From contig NZ_BANX01000009.1 of assembly GCF_000334455.1 (NCBI RefSeq), positions 1 through 46,544 on the forward strand: a stretch of DNA of 46,544 nt, written 5' to 3'. This document shows positions 1 to 11,069 of the stretch, in pieces. The notes under the pieces are model-generated. The model saw nothing but the letters and a program-made list of their open reading frames with translations. It was not told the DNA's origin and made no database searches. The position numbers were made by a program, and so were the translations under genes. Numbering within the stretch: the first letter of the stretch is position 1; each line of letters opens with the position of its first letter. Source of the DNA: Gordonia soli NBRC 108243 (lineage in GTDB: Bacteria; Actinomycetota; Actinomycetes; Mycobacteriales; Mycobacteriaceae).

Positions 1-2307
1 ATCCGGGCCGCCGAGCAGATCGGTGTGACCATCCCCCGGTTCTGCGATCATCCGCTGCTCGATCCGATCGGCGCCTGCCGTCAGTGTCTCGTCGAGGTCG
101 AGGGGCTGCGCAAGCCGATGGCGTCGTGCACCACCGTGGTCACCGACGGCATGGTGGTGCACACCCAGCGCAGTTCGGAGATCGCCGAGTCGGCCCAGCG
201 CGGGGTCATGGAGTTGCTGCTGATCAATCACCCGCTCGACTGCCCGGTCTGCGACAAGGGCGGCGAATGCCCGTTGCAGAACCAGGCGATGTCCGCTGGT
301 CGTGCAGAATCGCGTTTCACCGGAGTCAAGCGGACCTTCACCAAGCCGGTCCCGCTGTCGTCGGAAGTCCTGCTCGACCGTGAACGGTGTGTATTGTGCG
401 CACGCTGTACGCGTTTCTCGGCACAGGTCGCCGGCGATCCGCTGATCGATCTCGCGGACCGCGGTGCGCTGCAACAGGTCAGCATCTACGACGACGAGCC
501 CTTCGAGTCGTACTTCTCCGGCAACACGGTGCAGATCTGTCCGGTCGGGGCACTGACCAGCACTGCGTACCGGTTCCGCGCCCGCCCCTTCGATCTGGTG
601 TCCACCCCGAGCGTGTGCGAGCACTGCGCGAGCGGATGTGCCCAGCGGACCGATCACCGGCGCGGAAAGGTACTGCGGCGGCTCGCCGGCGAAGATCCCG
701 TGGTCAACGAGGAGTGGAACTGCGACAAGGGCCGCTGGGCGTTCGCCTATGCGACGCAGCCTGATCGGATCACCGCCCCATTGGTCCGTGGAACCGACGG
801 TGAGTTCCGTCAGGTTTCATGGGCTCAGGCGCTCTCGGCGGCGGCGGCCGGTCTCACCGACGCCCGGGGACGTGCCGGGGTGCTCACCGGCGGTCGCCTC
901 ACCGCGGAGGACGCCTACGCCTACGTGAAGTTCGCGCGGATGGTGCTGCACACCAACGACATCGACTTCCGAGCCCGCGTGCACTCGGCGGAGGAGGAGG
1001 ACTTCCTGGCGTCAACGATCGCCGCGCGCCGCGGGGACGTGACATACGCCGAACTCACCGCAGCTCCATCGGTCCTGCTGGTCGACATCGAGCCGGAAGA
1101 GGAGTCGCCGATCGTCTTCCTGCGGTTGCGCCGAGCTGTCCGCTCGTCGGCGACGCGCGTCCACACCATCGCACCGTTCCTGAGCGCGGGCGCCGAGAAG
1201 CTGTCGGCGACCCTACTGCCCTGCGTCCCCAGTGAGCAGCCCTCGATCCTCGCGGCGGCGACCACCGGCGACCTGCTCACGGAACCCGGTTCGGTCATCG
1301 TGGTCGGCGAACGTGCGACCTTCGCCCCGGGAACACTGTCCGCCGTCATCGACCTCGCATCCCGGACCGGCGCCCACATCGCCTGGGTTCCGCGACGAGC
1401 AGGTGACCGCGGAAGCCTCGACGTCGGCGCGCTGCCGAGCCTGCTCCCGGGTGGTCGTCCGGTGGCCGATTCGGATGCGCGAGCCGAGATCGCGCGGGCG
1501 TGGCGCGTCCCGGATCTCCCGGCGGGGCGCGGCCGGGACGGAGACGCCATCGTCGACGCGCTCGCCGCCGGACAACTCACCGCCGCAGTCGTCGCAGGTG
1601 TCGATCTCGACGACCTCTCCGATCCCGATCATGCCGAGGCTGCGCTTGTCGCAGCCGGATTCGTCGTCAGCCTCGAGATGCGACGGAGTCGGGTGACCGA
1701 CCACGCCGACGTCGTCCTGCCGGTTGCGGCGGCCACCGAGAAAGCCGGGACGTTCGTCGACTGGGAGGGCCGGGCGAGGCCGTTCGACGTCGCGCTCCGC
1801 GACACGGGTCACCTGTCGGACCATCGTGTCCTCGGTGCTCTGGCACGTCAGCTGGGCATCGACCTGCGGTGCGACTCAGCCGACGACATCCATCGCGAGA
1901 TCGCCGAGATCGGGGCGTGGTCCGGCCCGCGTGCCACGGCGGCGCCTGCCACATTTGTCGAGTTCGATCCCGATCGGCTGGCTCCCGCTGCCGGACAGGC
2001 GATCCTGGCCGGCTGGCGGATGCTCCTCGACTCCGGCCGCGGGCAGGACGGTGAGCCGCATCTGGCGGCCACGGCGCGTCGCCCGGTCGTGCGACTGTCG
2101 CCGACCACCGCGGCCGAGATCGGCGCGGCAGACGAATCCCTCGTTCGCGTTCGCACCCACGTCGGGGACGTCGAACTCCCCCTGTCGGTGACGGCGATGC
2201 CGGATCGCGTGGTGTGGCTGCCCCTCAACTCCCCGGGCTCGTCCGTCCTCCGACAGTTGGGCGTGCATCCCGGCGCGCTCGTGACGATCGAGGTGGCGCA
2301 GCGATGA
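1..2307 (+). CDS. nuoG: NADH-quinone oxidoreductase subunit G (5' partial)
   Basis: Subunit G of respiratory complex I, in the peripheral arm, carries iron-sulfur clusters that pass electrons from NADH towards quinone. The frame is open from base 1, so the start lies outside the window; 768 residues are visible. Cysteine motifs appear in the family order: a 2Fe-2S ferredoxin-type region (GACRQC, then a Cys after KPMAS), the His-rich segment [15 protein letters not shown], a 4Fe-4S motif [10 protein letters not shown], and CEHCASGC followed by NCDKGR, which matches the extra N7 cluster. The long C-terminal half is molybdopterin-oxidoreductase-like, as in NuoG generally. The stop overlaps the nuoH start by 4 bases (ATGA), showing translational coupling. 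Identity is certain; only the N-terminus is missing. Confidence 0.97.
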   Translation: MRAAEQIGVTIPRFCDHPLLDPIGACRQCLVEVEGLRKPMASCTTVVTDGMVVHTQRSSEIAESAQRGVMELLLINHPLDCPVCDKGGECPLQNQAMSAGRAESRFTGVKRTFTKPVPLSSEVLLDRERCVLCARCTRFSAQVAGDPLIDLADRGALQQVSIYDDEPFESYFSGNTVQICPVGALTSTAYRFRARPFDLVSTPSVCEHCASGCAQRTDHRRGKVLRRLAGEDPVVNEEWNCDKGRWAFAYATQPDRITAPLVRGTDGEFRQVSWAQALSAAAAGLTDARGRAGVLTGGRLTAEDAYAYVKFARMVLHTNDIDFRARVHSAEEEDFLASTIAARRGDVTYAELTAAPSVLLVDIEPEEESPIVFLRLRRAVRSSATRVHTIAPFLSAGAEKLSATLLPCVPSEQPSILAAATTGDLLTEPGSVIVVGERATFAPGTLSAVIDLASRTGAHIAWVPRRAGDRGSLDVGALPSLLPGGRPVADSDARAEIARAWRVPDLPAGRGRDGDAIVDALAAGQLTAAVVAGVDLDDLSDPDHAEAALVAAGFVVSLEMRRSRVTDHADVVLPVAAATEKAGTFVDWEGRARPFDVALRDTGHLSDHRVLGALARQLGIDLRCDSADDIHREIAEIGAWSGPRATAAPATFVEFDPDRLAPAAGQAILAGWRMLLDSGRGQDGEPHLAATARRPVVRLSPTTAAEIGAADESLVRVRTHVGDVELPLSVTAMPDRVVWLPLNSPGSSVLRQLGVHPGALVTIEVAQR

Positions 2308-3653
2308 GCACCGCTACGACCAGCACGGCCGCCGGCTTCCCCGATCTGCTCGACTTCGGGCGCGATCCGTGGTGGCTGATCCTCGCGAAGGCGCTGGCGG
2401 TCTTCGTCTTCCTCGTGCTCAACCCACTCGTCGCGATCCTCCTGGAACGCAAGATCATGGCGCGGATGCAGACCCGTATCGGTCCGAATCGTGTGGGTCC
2501 GCACGGCATACTGCAGAGCCTGGCCGACGGCGTGAAGCTCGCGCTGAAGGAGGGCATCACGCCCAGCGGAGTCGACAAGGTGATCTACCTGTTGGCGCCG
2601 ATCATCGCGGTGGTGCCCGCCGTGCTCGCGTTCGCCGTCATCCCGTTCGGTCCGATGGTGTCGGTGTTCGGGCACCAGACCCCGCTCCAACTCACCGACC
2701 TGCCCGTCGGCGTCCTCTACGTGCTCGCGATGGCATCGATCGGCGTGTACGGCATCGTGCTCGCCGGCTGGTCGTCCGGCTCGACCTATCCGCTCCTCGG
2801 CGGTCTGCGTTCTACCGCGCAGGTGATCTCCTACGAGATCGCCATGGGCCTGGCATTCGCTGCGGTCTTCCTCGACTCGTCGACGATGTCGACATCCGGG
2901 ATCGTCGCCGGACAGCAGCATCACTGGTACCTGCTGGTCTTGCTGCCGTCATTCGTCATCTACGTGATCTCGATGGTCGGCGAGACCAACCGGGCGCCAT
3001 TCGACCTGCCCGAGGCCGAGGGCGAACTGGTCGGCGGCTTCCACACCGAGTACTCGTCGCTGAAGTTCGCGATGTTCATGCTGGCCGAGTACATCAACAT
3101 GGTCACCGTGTCGGCGCTGGCGACCACCCTCTTCCTCGGTGGATGGCAGGCGCCCTGGCCGATCAGTCTGTGGGACGGCGCGAATCAAGGATGGTGGCCG
3201 GTCCTCTGGTTCACCCTCAAGGTCTGGGCGTTCCTGTTCGTCTTCATCTGGTTGCGGACCACGTTGCCGCGCTTGCGGTACGACCAGTTCATGAATCTGG
3301 GCTGGAAGGTCCTGATCCCGATATCGCTGCTGTGGATTCTGGTCGTCGGGGTCATCCGTGCGATCTTCGGTGCCGACGACGACACCGCGCGCACGCTGGT
3401 GTCGGCGGCGGCGGGTCTGGTGGTCACGGCGCTGATCGTCGTCGCCATCTGGTGGCTGATGCGGCTGCCGACACCACCCGACCGCAACCGTTCTCGTGAC
3501 GAGAATCCCTACACCGCGCCACCCCTCGACGTCATCGACCCGATGGCTGGCGGGTTCCCGGTGCCGCCGATGCCCGGGCAGCGCGCCGGCGACCAACCAG
3601 ACGGAGCGAGTCCAGCGGCCCCCGCGCCGACGAAGGAGACGACCGATGCCTGA
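2304..3653 (+). CDS. nuoH: NADH-quinone oxidoreductase subunit H
   Basis: Membrane subunit of complex I that links the iron-sulfur arm to the proton-pumping arm and helps form the quinone-binding chamber. The 449-residue product has about eight hydrophobic segments and the family motifs [21 protein letters not shown] near the N-terminus and [21 protein letters not shown] in the middle. The start at 2304 is set by the ATGA overlap with nuoG; a longer upstream reading would run inside nuoG. The C-terminal tail of about 60 residues after the last membrane helix is rich in Pro, Ala and Asp. Such a tail is longer than in E. coli NuoH but usual in actinobacteria. The 3' end overlaps nuoI by 8 bases. 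Confidence 0.97.
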   Translation: MSTATTSTAAGFPDLLDFGRDPWWLILAKALAVFVFLVLNPLVAILLERKIMARMQTRIGPNRVGPHGILQSLADGVKLALKEGITPSGVDKVIYLLAPIIAVVPAVLAFAVIPFGPMVSVFGHQTPLQLTDLPVGVLYVLAMASIGVYGIVLAGWSSGSTYPLLGGLRSTAQVISYEIAMGLAFAAVFLDSSTMSTSGIVAGQQHHWYLLVLLPSFVIYVISMVGETNRAPFDLPEAEGELVGGFHTEYSSLKFAMFMLAEYINMVTVSALATTLFLGGWQAPWPISLWDGANQGWWPVLWFTLKVWAFLFVFIWLRTTLPRLRYDQFMNLGWKVLIPISLLWILVVGVIRAIFGADDDTARTLVSAAAGLVVTALIVVAIWWLMRLPTPPDRNRSRDENPYTAPPLDVIDPMAGGFPVPPMPGQRAGDQPDGASPAAPAPTKETTDA

Positions 3654-4200
3654 CCTCTTCAAGCCGCTCGCCGGATTCAAGGTGACCTTCGGATCGATGT
3701 TCGCCGAGCCGATCACCGAGTCGTACCCCGAGGAGAAGACCCCGACCGCGCCGCGGTATCACGGTCGCCACCAACTGAACCGCCACCCCGACGGTCTCGA
3801 GAAGTGCATCGGTTGCGAGCTGTGTGCGTGGGCGTGCCCGGCTGACGCGATCTTCGTCGAGGGTGCCGACAACACCGACGACGAGCGCTACTCCCCCGGC
3901 GAGCGGTACGGACGGGTCTATCAGATCAACTACCTCCGCTGTATCGGTTGCGGACTCTGCATCGAGGCGTGTCCGACCCGCGCACTGACCATGACCAACG
4001 ACTACGAACTCGCCGACGACAACCGGGCCGACCTGATCTACGAGAAGGATCGCCTACTCGCGCCGCTCGCCCCGGAGATGACCGCACCACCACACGACAT
4101 GGCCCCCGGCGCGACCGATGAGAACTACTACCGCGGTGAGGTGTCTGCCGACGGCTCGGTGGAACGAGGGGCATCGACGATCCCCGGCGACGTGTCATGA
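3646..4200 (+). CDS. nuoI: NADH-quinone oxidoreductase subunit I
   Basis: Ferredoxin-like subunit of complex I that carries the last two 4Fe-4S clusters before quinone. The 184-residue product has the two expected motifs, [12 protein letters not shown] and [12 protein letters not shown], about 45 residues apart. The start at 3646 is supported by an AAGGAG ribosome-binding site about 9 bases upstream and by the sequence [11 protein letters not shown], typical of actinobacterial NuoI. An upstream extension of the frame would only read antisense to nothing useful within nuoH. It overlaps nuoH by 8 bases and nuoJ by 4, consistent with one polycistronic message. Confidence 0.97.
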   Translation: MPDLFKPLAGFKVTFGSMFAEPITESYPEEKTPTAPRYHGRHQLNRHPDGLEKCIGCELCAWACPADAIFVEGADNTDDERYSPGERYGRVYQINYLRCIGCGLCIEACPTRALTMTNDYELADDNRADLIYEKDRLLAPLAPEMTAPPHDMAPGATDENYYRGEVSADGSVERGASTIPGDVS

Positions 4201-5012
4201 ATGCCGCGATCGCCGCTGCAGCCAGCACCAGTACGGCGGAGGCCGTGCAGTTCTGGGTGCTCGGCACCGTGGCGGTACTCGGCGCGCTCGGGGTCGTGTT
4301 CGCCACCAAGGCGGTCTACTCGGCGATCTTCCTGGCCACCACCATGATCGTGCTCGCTGTTTTCTACGTCGCGCAAGGCGCGCTGTTCCTCGGCGTGGTT
4401 CAGGTCGTCGTCTACACCGGTGCGGTGATGATGCTGTTCCTGTTCGTGCTGATGCTGATCGGCGTCGACTCGTCGGACTCCCTGGTCGAGACCCTGCGCG
4501 GACAACGGTATGTCGCCATCGGTCTCGGCCTCGGATTCGGCGTCCTGCTGATCGCAGGCATCGCGAACGCATCGCTGGCCATCGCGGGAACACCCGGCGC
4601 GGTCGGCGGCACCGCGAACGGCCGAGGAGCGCTGAGCAGCACGATGCTCGAGGGGACCAACGGCAACGTCGAAGCCATCGCGATCCTGATCTTCGTCAAG
4701 TACCTGTGGGCCTTCGAGTTGACCGGCGCGCTGCTCATCGCGGCGACCCTCGGTGCGATGGTCCTGGCGCATCGGGAACGCTTCGGCCCGCGACGCAGCC
4801 AGCGGGAGATCGCCGAGGAGCGGTTCCGCCGCGGCGTCGACATGACGCCGCTGCCGAGTCCGGGAGTGTTCGCCCGCCACAATGCCGTCGACGTCCCGGC
4901 GCTGCTGCCCGACGGTTCGCCGTCGACGCTGTCGGTCAACGCGACCCTCACCGCGCGGCCCGGCCACAGCCGACCGGACGTCGAGCTGCGTGAGAACGGC
5001 GGTCCCCGATGA
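4197..5012 (+). CDS. nuoJ: NADH-quinone oxidoreductase subunit J
   Basis: Membrane subunit of the complex I proton-pumping arm. The 271-residue product has about five hydrophobic helices, including the conserved stretch [20 protein letters not shown], in which a kinked helix takes part in coupling. After the last helix there is a hydrophilic tail of about 85 residues, with a run of basic and acidic residues followed by a Pro/Leu/Ser-rich end. Actinobacterial NuoJ proteins commonly carry such a tail, which the E. coli protein lacks. It starts by ATGA overlap with nuoI and ends by ATGA overlap with nuoK. Confidence 0.95.
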   Translation: MNAAIAAAASTSTAEAVQFWVLGTVAVLGALGVVFATKAVYSAIFLATTMIVLAVFYVAQGALFLGVVQVVVYTGAVMMLFLFVLMLIGVDSSDSLVETLRGQRYVAIGLGLGFGVLLIAGIANASLAIAGTPGAVGGTANGRGALSSTMLEGTNGNVEAIAILIFVKYLWAFELTGALLIAATLGAMVLAHRERFGPRRSQREIAEERFRRGVDMTPLPSPGVFARHNAVDVPALLPDGSPSTLSVNATLTARPGHSRPDVELRENGGPR

Positions 5013-5308
5013 ACCCGGAGAACTACCTCTATCTGTCGGCGCTGCTGTTCACCATCGGCGCCGCAGGGGTGCTGTTGCGGCGCAACGCGATCGTGGTGTT
5101 CATGTGCATCGAGCTGATGCTCAACGCCGCGAACCTCGCGTTCGTCACCTTCGCCCGCATGAACCACTCGCTGGACGGTCAGGTGATCGCGTTCTTCACG
5201 ATGGTCGTCGCAGCCGCCGAGGTGGTGGTCGGCCTGGCGATCATCATGACCATCTTCCGTGCCCGACGCTCGGCCTCGGTCGATGACGCGGATCTGTTGC
5301 GACGGTAG
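5009..5308 (+). CDS. nuoK: NADH-quinone oxidoreductase subunit K
   Basis: Small three-helix membrane subunit of complex I, related to MnhC/MrpC antiporter subunits. The 99-residue length matches the family. The conserved glutamate in the second helix is visible in [14 protein letters not shown], and a second acidic residue lies in the third helix ([11 protein letters not shown]). It overlaps nuoJ by 4 bases and is followed after 9 bases by the nuoL start. Confidence 0.96.
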   Translation: MNPENYLYLSALLFTIGAAGVLLRRNAIVVFMCIELMLNAANLAFVTFARMNHSLDGQVIAFFTMVVAAAEVVVGLAIIMTIFRARRSASVDDADLLRR

Positions 5309-5317
5309 GGAGGTCGG

Positions 5318-7216
5318 GTGAACGCCGAGATCACAGAGAACCTGCTCTGGCTGGTGCTCGCGTTACCACTGGCCGGAGCCGCGGTACTGCTCCTCGGCGG
5401 TCGACGCACCGACCCCTGGGGGCATCTCCTGGCGACCGCTCTCGCGATCGGATCGTTCGTGGTCTGCGCCGCGATGTTCATCGGGATGGTGGACAGGCCC
5501 GCCGAGTCGCGGGCGGTCGGCGACGTGTTGTTCAGTTGGATTCCCGTCGGCGCGTTGCAGATCGACTTCGGCCTCTCCCTCGATCAGCTGTCGATGTGCT
5601 TCGTCCTGCTCATCACCGGCGTCGGGTCGCTGATCCACATCTACTCGATCGGCTACATGGCCGACGATCCCGATCGCAGACGGTTCTTCGCCTATCTCAA
5701 CCTCTTCTTGGCAGCGATGCTGCTGCTGGTCCTTGCCGACAACTATCTCGGGCTCTACGTCGGCTGGGAGGGCGTGGGTCTCGCCTCATACCTGCTGATC
5801 GGGTTCTGGCAGTACAAGCCGTCTGCGGCGACTGCGGCCAAGAAGGCTTTCGTCGTGAACCGGGTCGGTGACATCGGCCTGGCCGTCGCGCTGATGATCA
5901 TGTTCGCCACCTTCGGCTCGGTGGCGTTCCAAACCGTCTTCGCCGGGGCCGGTGCCGCGGGTGAGGCGACGATGACCGCTCTCGGGTTCATGCTGCTGCT
6001 CGCGGCCTGCGGCAAGTCCGCGCAGGTGCCGCTGCAGAGCTGGCTCGGCGACGCGATGGAGGGCCCGACGCCGGTGTCGGCGCTGATCCACGCGGCCACC
6101 ATGGTCACCGCAGGTGTGTACCTGATCGCACGGTCGGCGGTGATCTTCGACCTCGCACCCATCGCTCAGATCGGGGTGGTGACCGTCGGTGCGGTCACGT
6201 TGCTGTTCGGCGCGATCATCGGCTGCGCCAAGGACGACATCAAGAAGGCGCTCGCGGCATCGACGATGAGCCAGATCGGCTACATGGTCCTCGCCGCCGG
6301 ACTCGGGCCCGCGGGCTACGCGTTCGCGATCATGCACCTGCTCACCCACGGCTTCTTCAAGGCCGGGCTGTTCCTCGGCGCAGGGTCGGTGATGCACGGG
6401 ATGGGTGACGAGACCGACATGCGCCGGTTCGGCGGCCTGCGCACCGTCATGCCGATCACGTTCGCCACGTTCGGTGTCGGCTACCTGGCCATCATCGGTG
6501 TCCCACCGTTCGCGGGGTTCTACTCCAAGGACCACATCATCGAGGTCGCGTTCGGCGCGGGCGGCGCCAAGGGGCTGGTACTCGGCGGCGCCGCGCTTCT
6601 CGGTGCCGGGATCACCGCCTTCTACATGACGCGGGTCATGTTGATGACGTTCTTCGGTGAGCGACGCTGGTCGGCGGACGCACATCCGCATGAGTCGGGA
6701 TCGTCGATGACGGGCCCGATGGTCCTGATCGCGATCGGGTCGGTGGCCTCGGGCGCCCTCCTGGCCGTCGGGGGCACCCTGGAGCACTGGCTGGAACCGG
6801 TGGTGGGCACCCATCATTCGGAGTTGGCGATACCGACCTGGTCGATGACCGTCATCATTCTCGCGGTCGTCGCGGTCGGCGTCGCGGTCGCGTGGCAGAT
6901 GTACGCACGAGAGCCGGTGTCGTCGACAGCTCCGACCGATGTCACCGCCCTGACGACGGCCGCGCGCGCGGATCTCTACGGCGATGCCGCCAACGAGGCG
7001 CTCCTGATGCGCCCGGGCCAGCACGCCACCCGCGCACTCGTGGCGGTCGAGGATGACGGCGTGGACGGGGTGACCCGCGGAGTCGGGACCACCGTGACGG
7101 CACTGTCGGGCCGAATACGGCGCTGGCAGAACGGCTATGTGCGCTCCTACGCATTGTCCATCTTCGGCGGTGCAACTTTGTTGGTGGCCGTGGTGATGGT
7201 GGTGGGGCTGCGATGA
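5318..7216 (+). CDS. nuoL: NADH-quinone oxidoreductase subunit L
   Basis: Largest antiporter-like, proton-pumping subunit of complex I. The 632-residue product has about 16 hydrophobic segments. Conserved features include [17 protein letters not shown] with the key glutamate, [15 protein letters not shown], and the loop [23 protein letters not shown]. The start is a GTG at 5318, with the purine-rich site GGGAGG about 7 bases upstream; the 9-base gap from nuoK is the only non-overlapping junction in this operon. The C-terminal region contains a hydrophilic stretch and a final membrane segment, consistent with the long lateral helix and anchor of NuoL. The stop overlaps nuoM by 4 bases. Confidence 0.97.
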   Translation: MNAEITENLLWLVLALPLAGAAVLLLGGRRTDPWGHLLATALAIGSFVVCAAMFIGMVDRPAESRAVGDVLFSWIPVGALQIDFGLSLDQLSMCFVLLITGVGSLIHIYSIGYMADDPDRRRFFAYLNLFLAAMLLLVLADNYLGLYVGWEGVGLASYLLIGFWQYKPSAATAAKKAFVVNRVGDIGLAVALMIMFATFGSVAFQTVFAGAGAAGEATMTALGFMLLLAACGKSAQVPLQSWLGDAMEGPTPVSALIHAATMVTAGVYLIARSAVIFDLAPIAQIGVVTVGAVTLLFGAIIGCAKDDIKKALAASTMSQIGYMVLAAGLGPAGYAFAIMHLLTHGFFKAGLFLGAGSVMHGMGDETDMRRFGGLRTVMPITFATFGVGYLAIIGVPPFAGFYSKDHIIEVAFGAGGAKGLVLGGAALLGAGITAFYMTRVMLMTFFGERRWSADAHPHESGSSMTGPMVLIAIGSVASGALLAVGGTLEHWLEPVVGTHHSELAIPTWSMTVIILAVVAVGVAVAWQMYAREPVSSTAPTDVTALTTAARADLYGDAANEALLMRPGQHATRALVAVEDDGVDGVTRGVGTTVTALSGRIRRWQNGYVRSYALSIFGGATLLVAVVMVVGLR

Positions 7217-8862
7217 GCATCAGCTGGCTGACCGTACTCTGGGTGCTCCCCGCACTCGGATCTGTTGCGACACTCGCGATTCCCGCTGATCGGGCCACAG
7301 CGGCCAAGTGGCTGGGTGCGGGGGTGACGCTGGCGACGCTCGTCGTCGCCCTGGGGCTCGCGGTGGCCTTCGATCCCGATGGGGCTCGCTACCAGTTCGT
7401 CGAGGACGTGAGCTGGATCCCGTCCTTCGGTACCCGGTATTCGCTGGGACTGGACGGGATCGGGCTCGTGCTGGTGGTGCTGACCGCCGCTCTCGTACCG
7501 TTGCTCGTGGTGGCCGGATGGAACGACGCGGATCGTCCGGAGTCGGCCGACGACACCGGTCCCGGCCGCCGCGCGCGGTCGCCGCACACCTACGTCGCGT
7601 TGACCCTGGCCGTCGAGGCCATGGTCCTGATGAGCTTTGTCGCCCTCGACATCCTGCTGTTCTACATCTTCTTCGAGGCAATGCTGATCCCGATGTACTT
7701 CCTCATCGGTGCCTTCGGCGACGGCGCCGGGAGCGGAGCGAGCGGGCCAGGTTCAGAAGGCACGCGCGACCGTGCATCCGCTGCGGTGAAGTTCCTGCTC
7801 TACAACCTCTTCGGCGGCCTCATCATGCTCGCCGCCGTGGTCGGGCTGTACGTGGTGACCGCACGGAGCGACCTCGGCGTCGATGGTGGTGGGACGTTCA
7901 GCCTGCGTACCGTTGTCGACGCCGCCTCGGCGGGCGAGCTGGACGCGAGCTCCGGCGTGCTGAAGCTCCTGTTCCTCGGTTTCCTCTTCGCCTTCGCGGT
8001 GAAAGCCCCGCTGTGGCCCTTCCACTCCTGGCTCCCCGGCGCAGCGGTGGCCTCGACACCGTCGACCGCGGTGTTGATGATGGCGGTGGTCGACAAGGTG
8101 GGGACCTTCGCGATGCTGCGGTACTGCCTGCAGATCTTTCCCGATGCGTCGAAGTACTTCGCTCCGTTGATCGCAGCGCTCGCCGTCGTCGGCATCGTCT
8201 ACGGCGCGGTACTGGCGATCGGTCAGACCGATGTGATGCGGTTGATCGCCTACACCTCGATCTCTCACTTCGGGTTCATCATCCTGGGTGTGTTCGCCTT
8301 CACCACGCAGGCACAGACGGGCGCGACGTTGTACATGGTCAACCACGGGATCTCCACGGCCGCACTGTTCCTGGTCGCCGGATTCCTGGTCTCGCGGCGT
8401 GGTAGCCGCCTCATCGCCGACTACGGCGGAGTCCAGAAGGTGGCCCCCGTACTCGCCGGGACGTTCTTGGTCGCCGGTCTCGCCACACTCTCGCTCCCCG
8501 GGCTCGCGCCGTTCATCAGTGAGTTCCTGGTGCTGATCGGCACATACACGCGCTACCCGATCGCGGCGATCATCGCGACGAGCGCACTGGTCCTCTCGGC
8601 GATCTACATCCTGTGGACGTATCAGCGGATGATGGGCGGCCAGGCGCGCCCGGAGGGCCCCGGCGCCGCGACCCGTCGGATACCCGATCTTCGTCGGCGG
8701 GAGATGGTGGTCATCGCACCGCTCCTCGCACTGTTGTTGGTGTTCGGGATCTACCCCAAGCCGATCATCGACATCGTCGAACCGGCTGTGACACACACGA
8801 TGACGACGACGGACACGCAGGATCCGAACCCAGCGGTACAGGCGAATGGCGGTGGACGATGA
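7213..8862 (+). CDS. nuoM: NADH-quinone oxidoreductase subunit M
   Basis: Antiporter-like, proton-pumping membrane subunit of complex I. The 549-residue product has about 14 hydrophobic segments. The conserved glutamate helix [19 protein letters not shown] and the motif [20 protein letters not shown] identify it. A hydrophilic loop directly after the first motif (residues about 170-190, [19 protein letters not shown]) is longer than in E. coli NuoM and is built around a short GC-rich repeat also found in nuoN and glfT1 of this window. The ATG at 7213 overlaps the nuoL stop, and the gene ends in an ATGA overlap with nuoN. Confidence 0.97.
   Translation: MSISWLTVLWVLPALGSVATLAIPADRATAAKWLGAGVTLATLVVALGLAVAFDPDGARYQFVEDVSWIPSFGTRYSLGLDGIGLVLVVLTAALVPLLVVAGWNDADRPESADDTGPGRRARSPHTYVALTLAVEAMVLMSFVALDILLFYIFFEAMLIPMYFLIGAFGDGAGSGASGPGSEGTRDRASAAVKFLLYNLFGGLIMLAAVVGLYVVTARSDLGVDGGGTFSLRTVVDAASAGELDASSGVLKLLFLGFLFAFAVKAPLWPFHSWLPGAAVASTPSTAVLMMAVVDKVGTFAMLRYCLQIFPDASKYFAPLIAALAVVGIVYGAVLAIGQTDVMRLIAYTSISHFGFIILGVFAFTTQAQTGATLYMVNHGISTAALFLVAGFLVSRRGSRLIADYGGVQKVAPVLAGTFLVAGLATLSLPGLAPFISEFLVLIGTYTRYPIAAIIATSALVLSAIYILWTYQRMMGGQARPEGPGAATRRIPDLRRREMVVIAPLLALLLVFGIYPKPIIDIVEPAVTHTMTTTDTQDPNPAVQANGGGR
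7729..7748 (+). repeat. Short GC-rich in-frame repeat, copy 1 (in nuoM)
   Basis: The sequence begins GGGAGCGGAGCGAGCG and is preceded by GCC. Related 20-base blocks occur at 10116 in nuoN and 41321 in glfT1. All three are read in the same frame (Gly-Ser-Gly/Ala-Ala/Ser-Ser) and all lie in hydrophilic loops. Confidence 0.5.
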
Positions 8863-10544
8863 CGACTGCGACGGTGACCGCGGCGGGACTCGCCACGATC
8901 GACGCCCCCAGCATCGCTTACGGTGCACTCTCGCCGATGGTGATCGTGTTCGCCGTCGGGGTGGTGGGAGTGCTGGTCGAGGCGTTCGCACCCAGGTCGG
9001 TGCGTTATCGCACCCACCTCGTGTTGGCGTTGGGTGGGCTGGTCGCCGCCTTCGTGGCGGTCGTCATCGTCGCGGCGGGCCGCTTCGCCGACGGCGGGCA
9101 AGGTGCGGTCACGATCTCCGGTGCCGTGGTGATCGATCGTCCCGCGGTGTTCCTGCAGGGAGTGCTCTTGCTGGTGTCGATCCTCGCCGTCGCCTTCATG
9201 GGCGAGCGTCGGCTCGAGCGTGTGGTCTCGCCGTCCACCGTGGCGCAGCGCGTCGCGGCCGGATCGTCGGTGCCGTCGGATTCGGTTGCCGCCGACATGT
9301 TCACGCCGTCGGGAGCATCCGTACCCAACACCGACGCCGAACTCGAGGCGACCCGCGCAGGCGCGGTCACCACCGAGGTGTTCCCGCTGACGATGCTGGC
9401 CGTGGGCGGGATGATGTTGTTCCCGGCGTGTGGCGACCTACTGACGATGTTCATCGCACTCGAGGTCTTCTCGTTGCCTCTCTACCTGCTCTGCGGTCTG
9501 GCCCGACGTCGGCGACTGCTGTCGCAGGAGGCCTCGCTCAAGTACTTCCTGCTCGGGGCCTTCTCGTCGGCCTTCTTCCTCTTCGGTGCAGCGTTCGTCT
9601 ATGGGGGCACCGGGACCCTCGGCCTGGGTGAGATCGATCGGGCAATCCGCGCATCCGACGACCGCACCTTCGCGGTGATCGGCCTGGGTCTGCTCGCGGT
9701 GGGCTTGTTGTTCAAGATCGGTGCGGTGCCCTTCCACTCGTGGATTCCGGACGTGTACCAGGGCGCGCCGACCCCGGTGACGGCATTCATGGCCGCAGCC
9801 ACCAAGATCGCCGCCTTCGGGGCCCTGCTGCGGGTCTTCTACGTGGCATTCGGTGGACTGCACGCGGAGTGGCAGCCGGTCGGCTGGGTGGTTGCGATCG
9901 CGACCATGCTGATCGGCGCGATCATGGCCGTGACCCAAACCGACATCAAACGCATGCTGGCGTACTCGTCGATCACCCATGCGGGCTTCATCTTGTTGGG
10001 GGTCATCGCCTTCGACCAAGGGGGCCTCGGCGCGACGCTCTTCTATCTGACGGCGTATGCGTTCTCGACCTTCGGCGCGTTCGCGACGATCGCCGTGGTC
10101 CGGGAGCGCACGGCCGGGAGCGCATCGAGCGGTCCGCATCTCTCTGGCCGCGAGGCCACGGAGTTGTCACAGTGGGCCGGGCTGGGTCGGCGGAACCCGT
10201 TGGTCGGTGCGATGTTCTCGATGTTCTTGCTGGCCTTTGCGGGTATCCCACTGACGAGCGGCTTCATCGCGAAGTTCGCGGTGTTCTCGGCATCGGCCGG
10301 AGCAGGCGGTTCGATTCTGGTGGTGATCGGAGTGATCAGCAGCGCCATCGCCGCATACTTCTACATCCGGGTCATCGTGGCGATGTTCTTCGCCGACTCC
10401 CCCGCCGATGCGCCGGAGGTGGTGAAGCCGAGCATCCTGACGACCTCGGGGATCGCGGTGTGCACGGTGGTCACCATCGCACTCGGTGTCTTCCCGCAGC
10501 CTGTGCTCGATCTGGCGGAGCACGCCGCACAGTTCCTCGGTTAG
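8859..10544 (+). CDS. nuoN: NADH-quinone oxidoreductase subunit N
   Basis: Third antiporter-like subunit of complex I and last gene of the operon. The 561-residue product has about 14 hydrophobic segments with the family motifs FIALEVFSLPLYLLCGL, SLKYFLLGAFSSAFFLFG, and FKIGAVPFHSWIPDVYQGAP followed by TPVTAFMA. The start at 8859 is fixed by the ATGA overlap with nuoM; the frame is open further upstream but only inside nuoM. A Gly/Ser insertion near residues 418-428 contains a copy of a short repeat shared with nuoM and glfT1. The gene ends 20 bases before the 3' end of the convergent SnoaL-like gene. Confidence 0.97.
   Translation: MTTATVTAAGLATIDAPSIAYGALSPMVIVFAVGVVGVLVEAFAPRSVRYRTHLVLALGGLVAAFVAVVIVAAGRFADGGQGAVTISGAVVIDRPAVFLQGVLLLVSILAVAFMGERRLERVVSPSTVAQRVAAGSSVPSDSVAADMFTPSGASVPNTDAELEATRAGAVTTEVFPLTMLAVGGMMLFPACGDLLTMFIALEVFSLPLYLLCGLARRRRLLSQEASLKYFLLGAFSSAFFLFGAAFVYGGTGTLGLGEIDRAIRASDDRTFAVIGLGLLAVGLLFKIGAVPFHSWIPDVYQGAPTPVTAFMAAATKIAAFGALLRVFYVAFGGLHAEWQPVGWVVAIATMLIGAIMAVTQTDIKRMLAYSSITHAGFILLGVIAFDQGGLGATLFYLTAYAFSTFGAFATIAVVRERTAGSASSGPHLSGREATELSQWAGLGRRNPLVGAMFSMFLLAFAGIPLTSGFIAKFAVFSASAGAGGSILVVIGVISSAIAAYFYIRVIVAMFFADSPADAPEVVKPSILTTSGIAVCTVVTIALGVFPQPVLDLAEHAAQFLG
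10116..10135 (+). repeat. Short GC-rich in-frame repeat, copy 2 (in nuoN)
   Basis: The sequence begins GGGAGCGCATCGAGCG and is preceded by GCC. It is one base off the copy in glfT1 over the core and encodes Gly-Ser-Ala-Ser-Ser in a hydrophilic loop of NuoN. Confidence 0.45.
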
Positions 10545-10564
10545 GCCGGCCGGCGGTCAGGGGT

Positions 10565-10942
10565 TCAGTAGTTCTCGAAGGCGGCGACATTCCGCCAGCT
10601 CGGGAACGTCGTCTCCCACACCCGATGAATCCGATCGTCGACATAGGCGGCGATCAGGACCACCTCGATCCGGGTCGGTTCCTCGCCGGGCCGCGATGTC
10701 GTGATCCAGACGCGGGCGGCCACCTTGTCGGCCGCCTCGACCCAGGCGTCGTCGTCGTAGGCGACGGCATAGGAGATCGCTGTGTCGTAGACGGCACGGT
10801 GACTCGCGGCGAACGCCTCGTACCCCTGTTCCACTCCGTCGGAATGCATCAGGAAATCCGGGTGATAGAAGGTCTCGATCGCATCCGGGTCCTTGCGGAC
10901 CACCATCTGATCGAACATCGCCCGGAGTCGCTCCGCTGTCAT
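10565..10942 (-). CDS. SnoaL-like / nuclear transport factor 2 family protein
   Basis: A 125-residue soluble protein that looks like a small alpha+beta-barrel (SnoaL/NTF2-like) fold. Typical features are the opening helix ([29 protein letters not shown]), the 'HSDG' turn, and the closing beta-strands around [12 protein letters not shown]. Members include polyketide cyclases, isomerases and many proteins of unknown role, so no substrate can be given. It is convergent with nuoN and separated from the divergent phosphodiesterase gene by about 125 bases. Start ATG at 10942; no strong ribosome-binding site is seen. Confidence 0.7.
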   Translation of the reverse strand: MTAERLRAMFDQMVVRKDPDAIETFYHPDFLMHSDGVEQGYEAFAASHRAVYDTAISYAVAYDDDAWVEAADKVAARVWITTSRPGEEPTRIEVVLIAAYVDDRIHRVWETTFPSWRNVAAFENY

Positions 10943-11069
10943 GCCCTGAACCTAGCCCGCGTCACGCGCGCACGCCGCCAGATGGCCGAATGGTGAGGTA
11001 CAGCTGAACGTACGGTGTCGCGTGCCGACGTGAATTGCTCTGTAGGCCAGGCTCTTCTAGGTTCGAGAG

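Noticed and set aside
1848..2924. A 358-residue minus-strand open frame across nuoG/nuoH
   Set aside because: It is rich in Arg, His and Asp, typical of antisense frames in high-GC DNA, and lies fully inside two certain genes.
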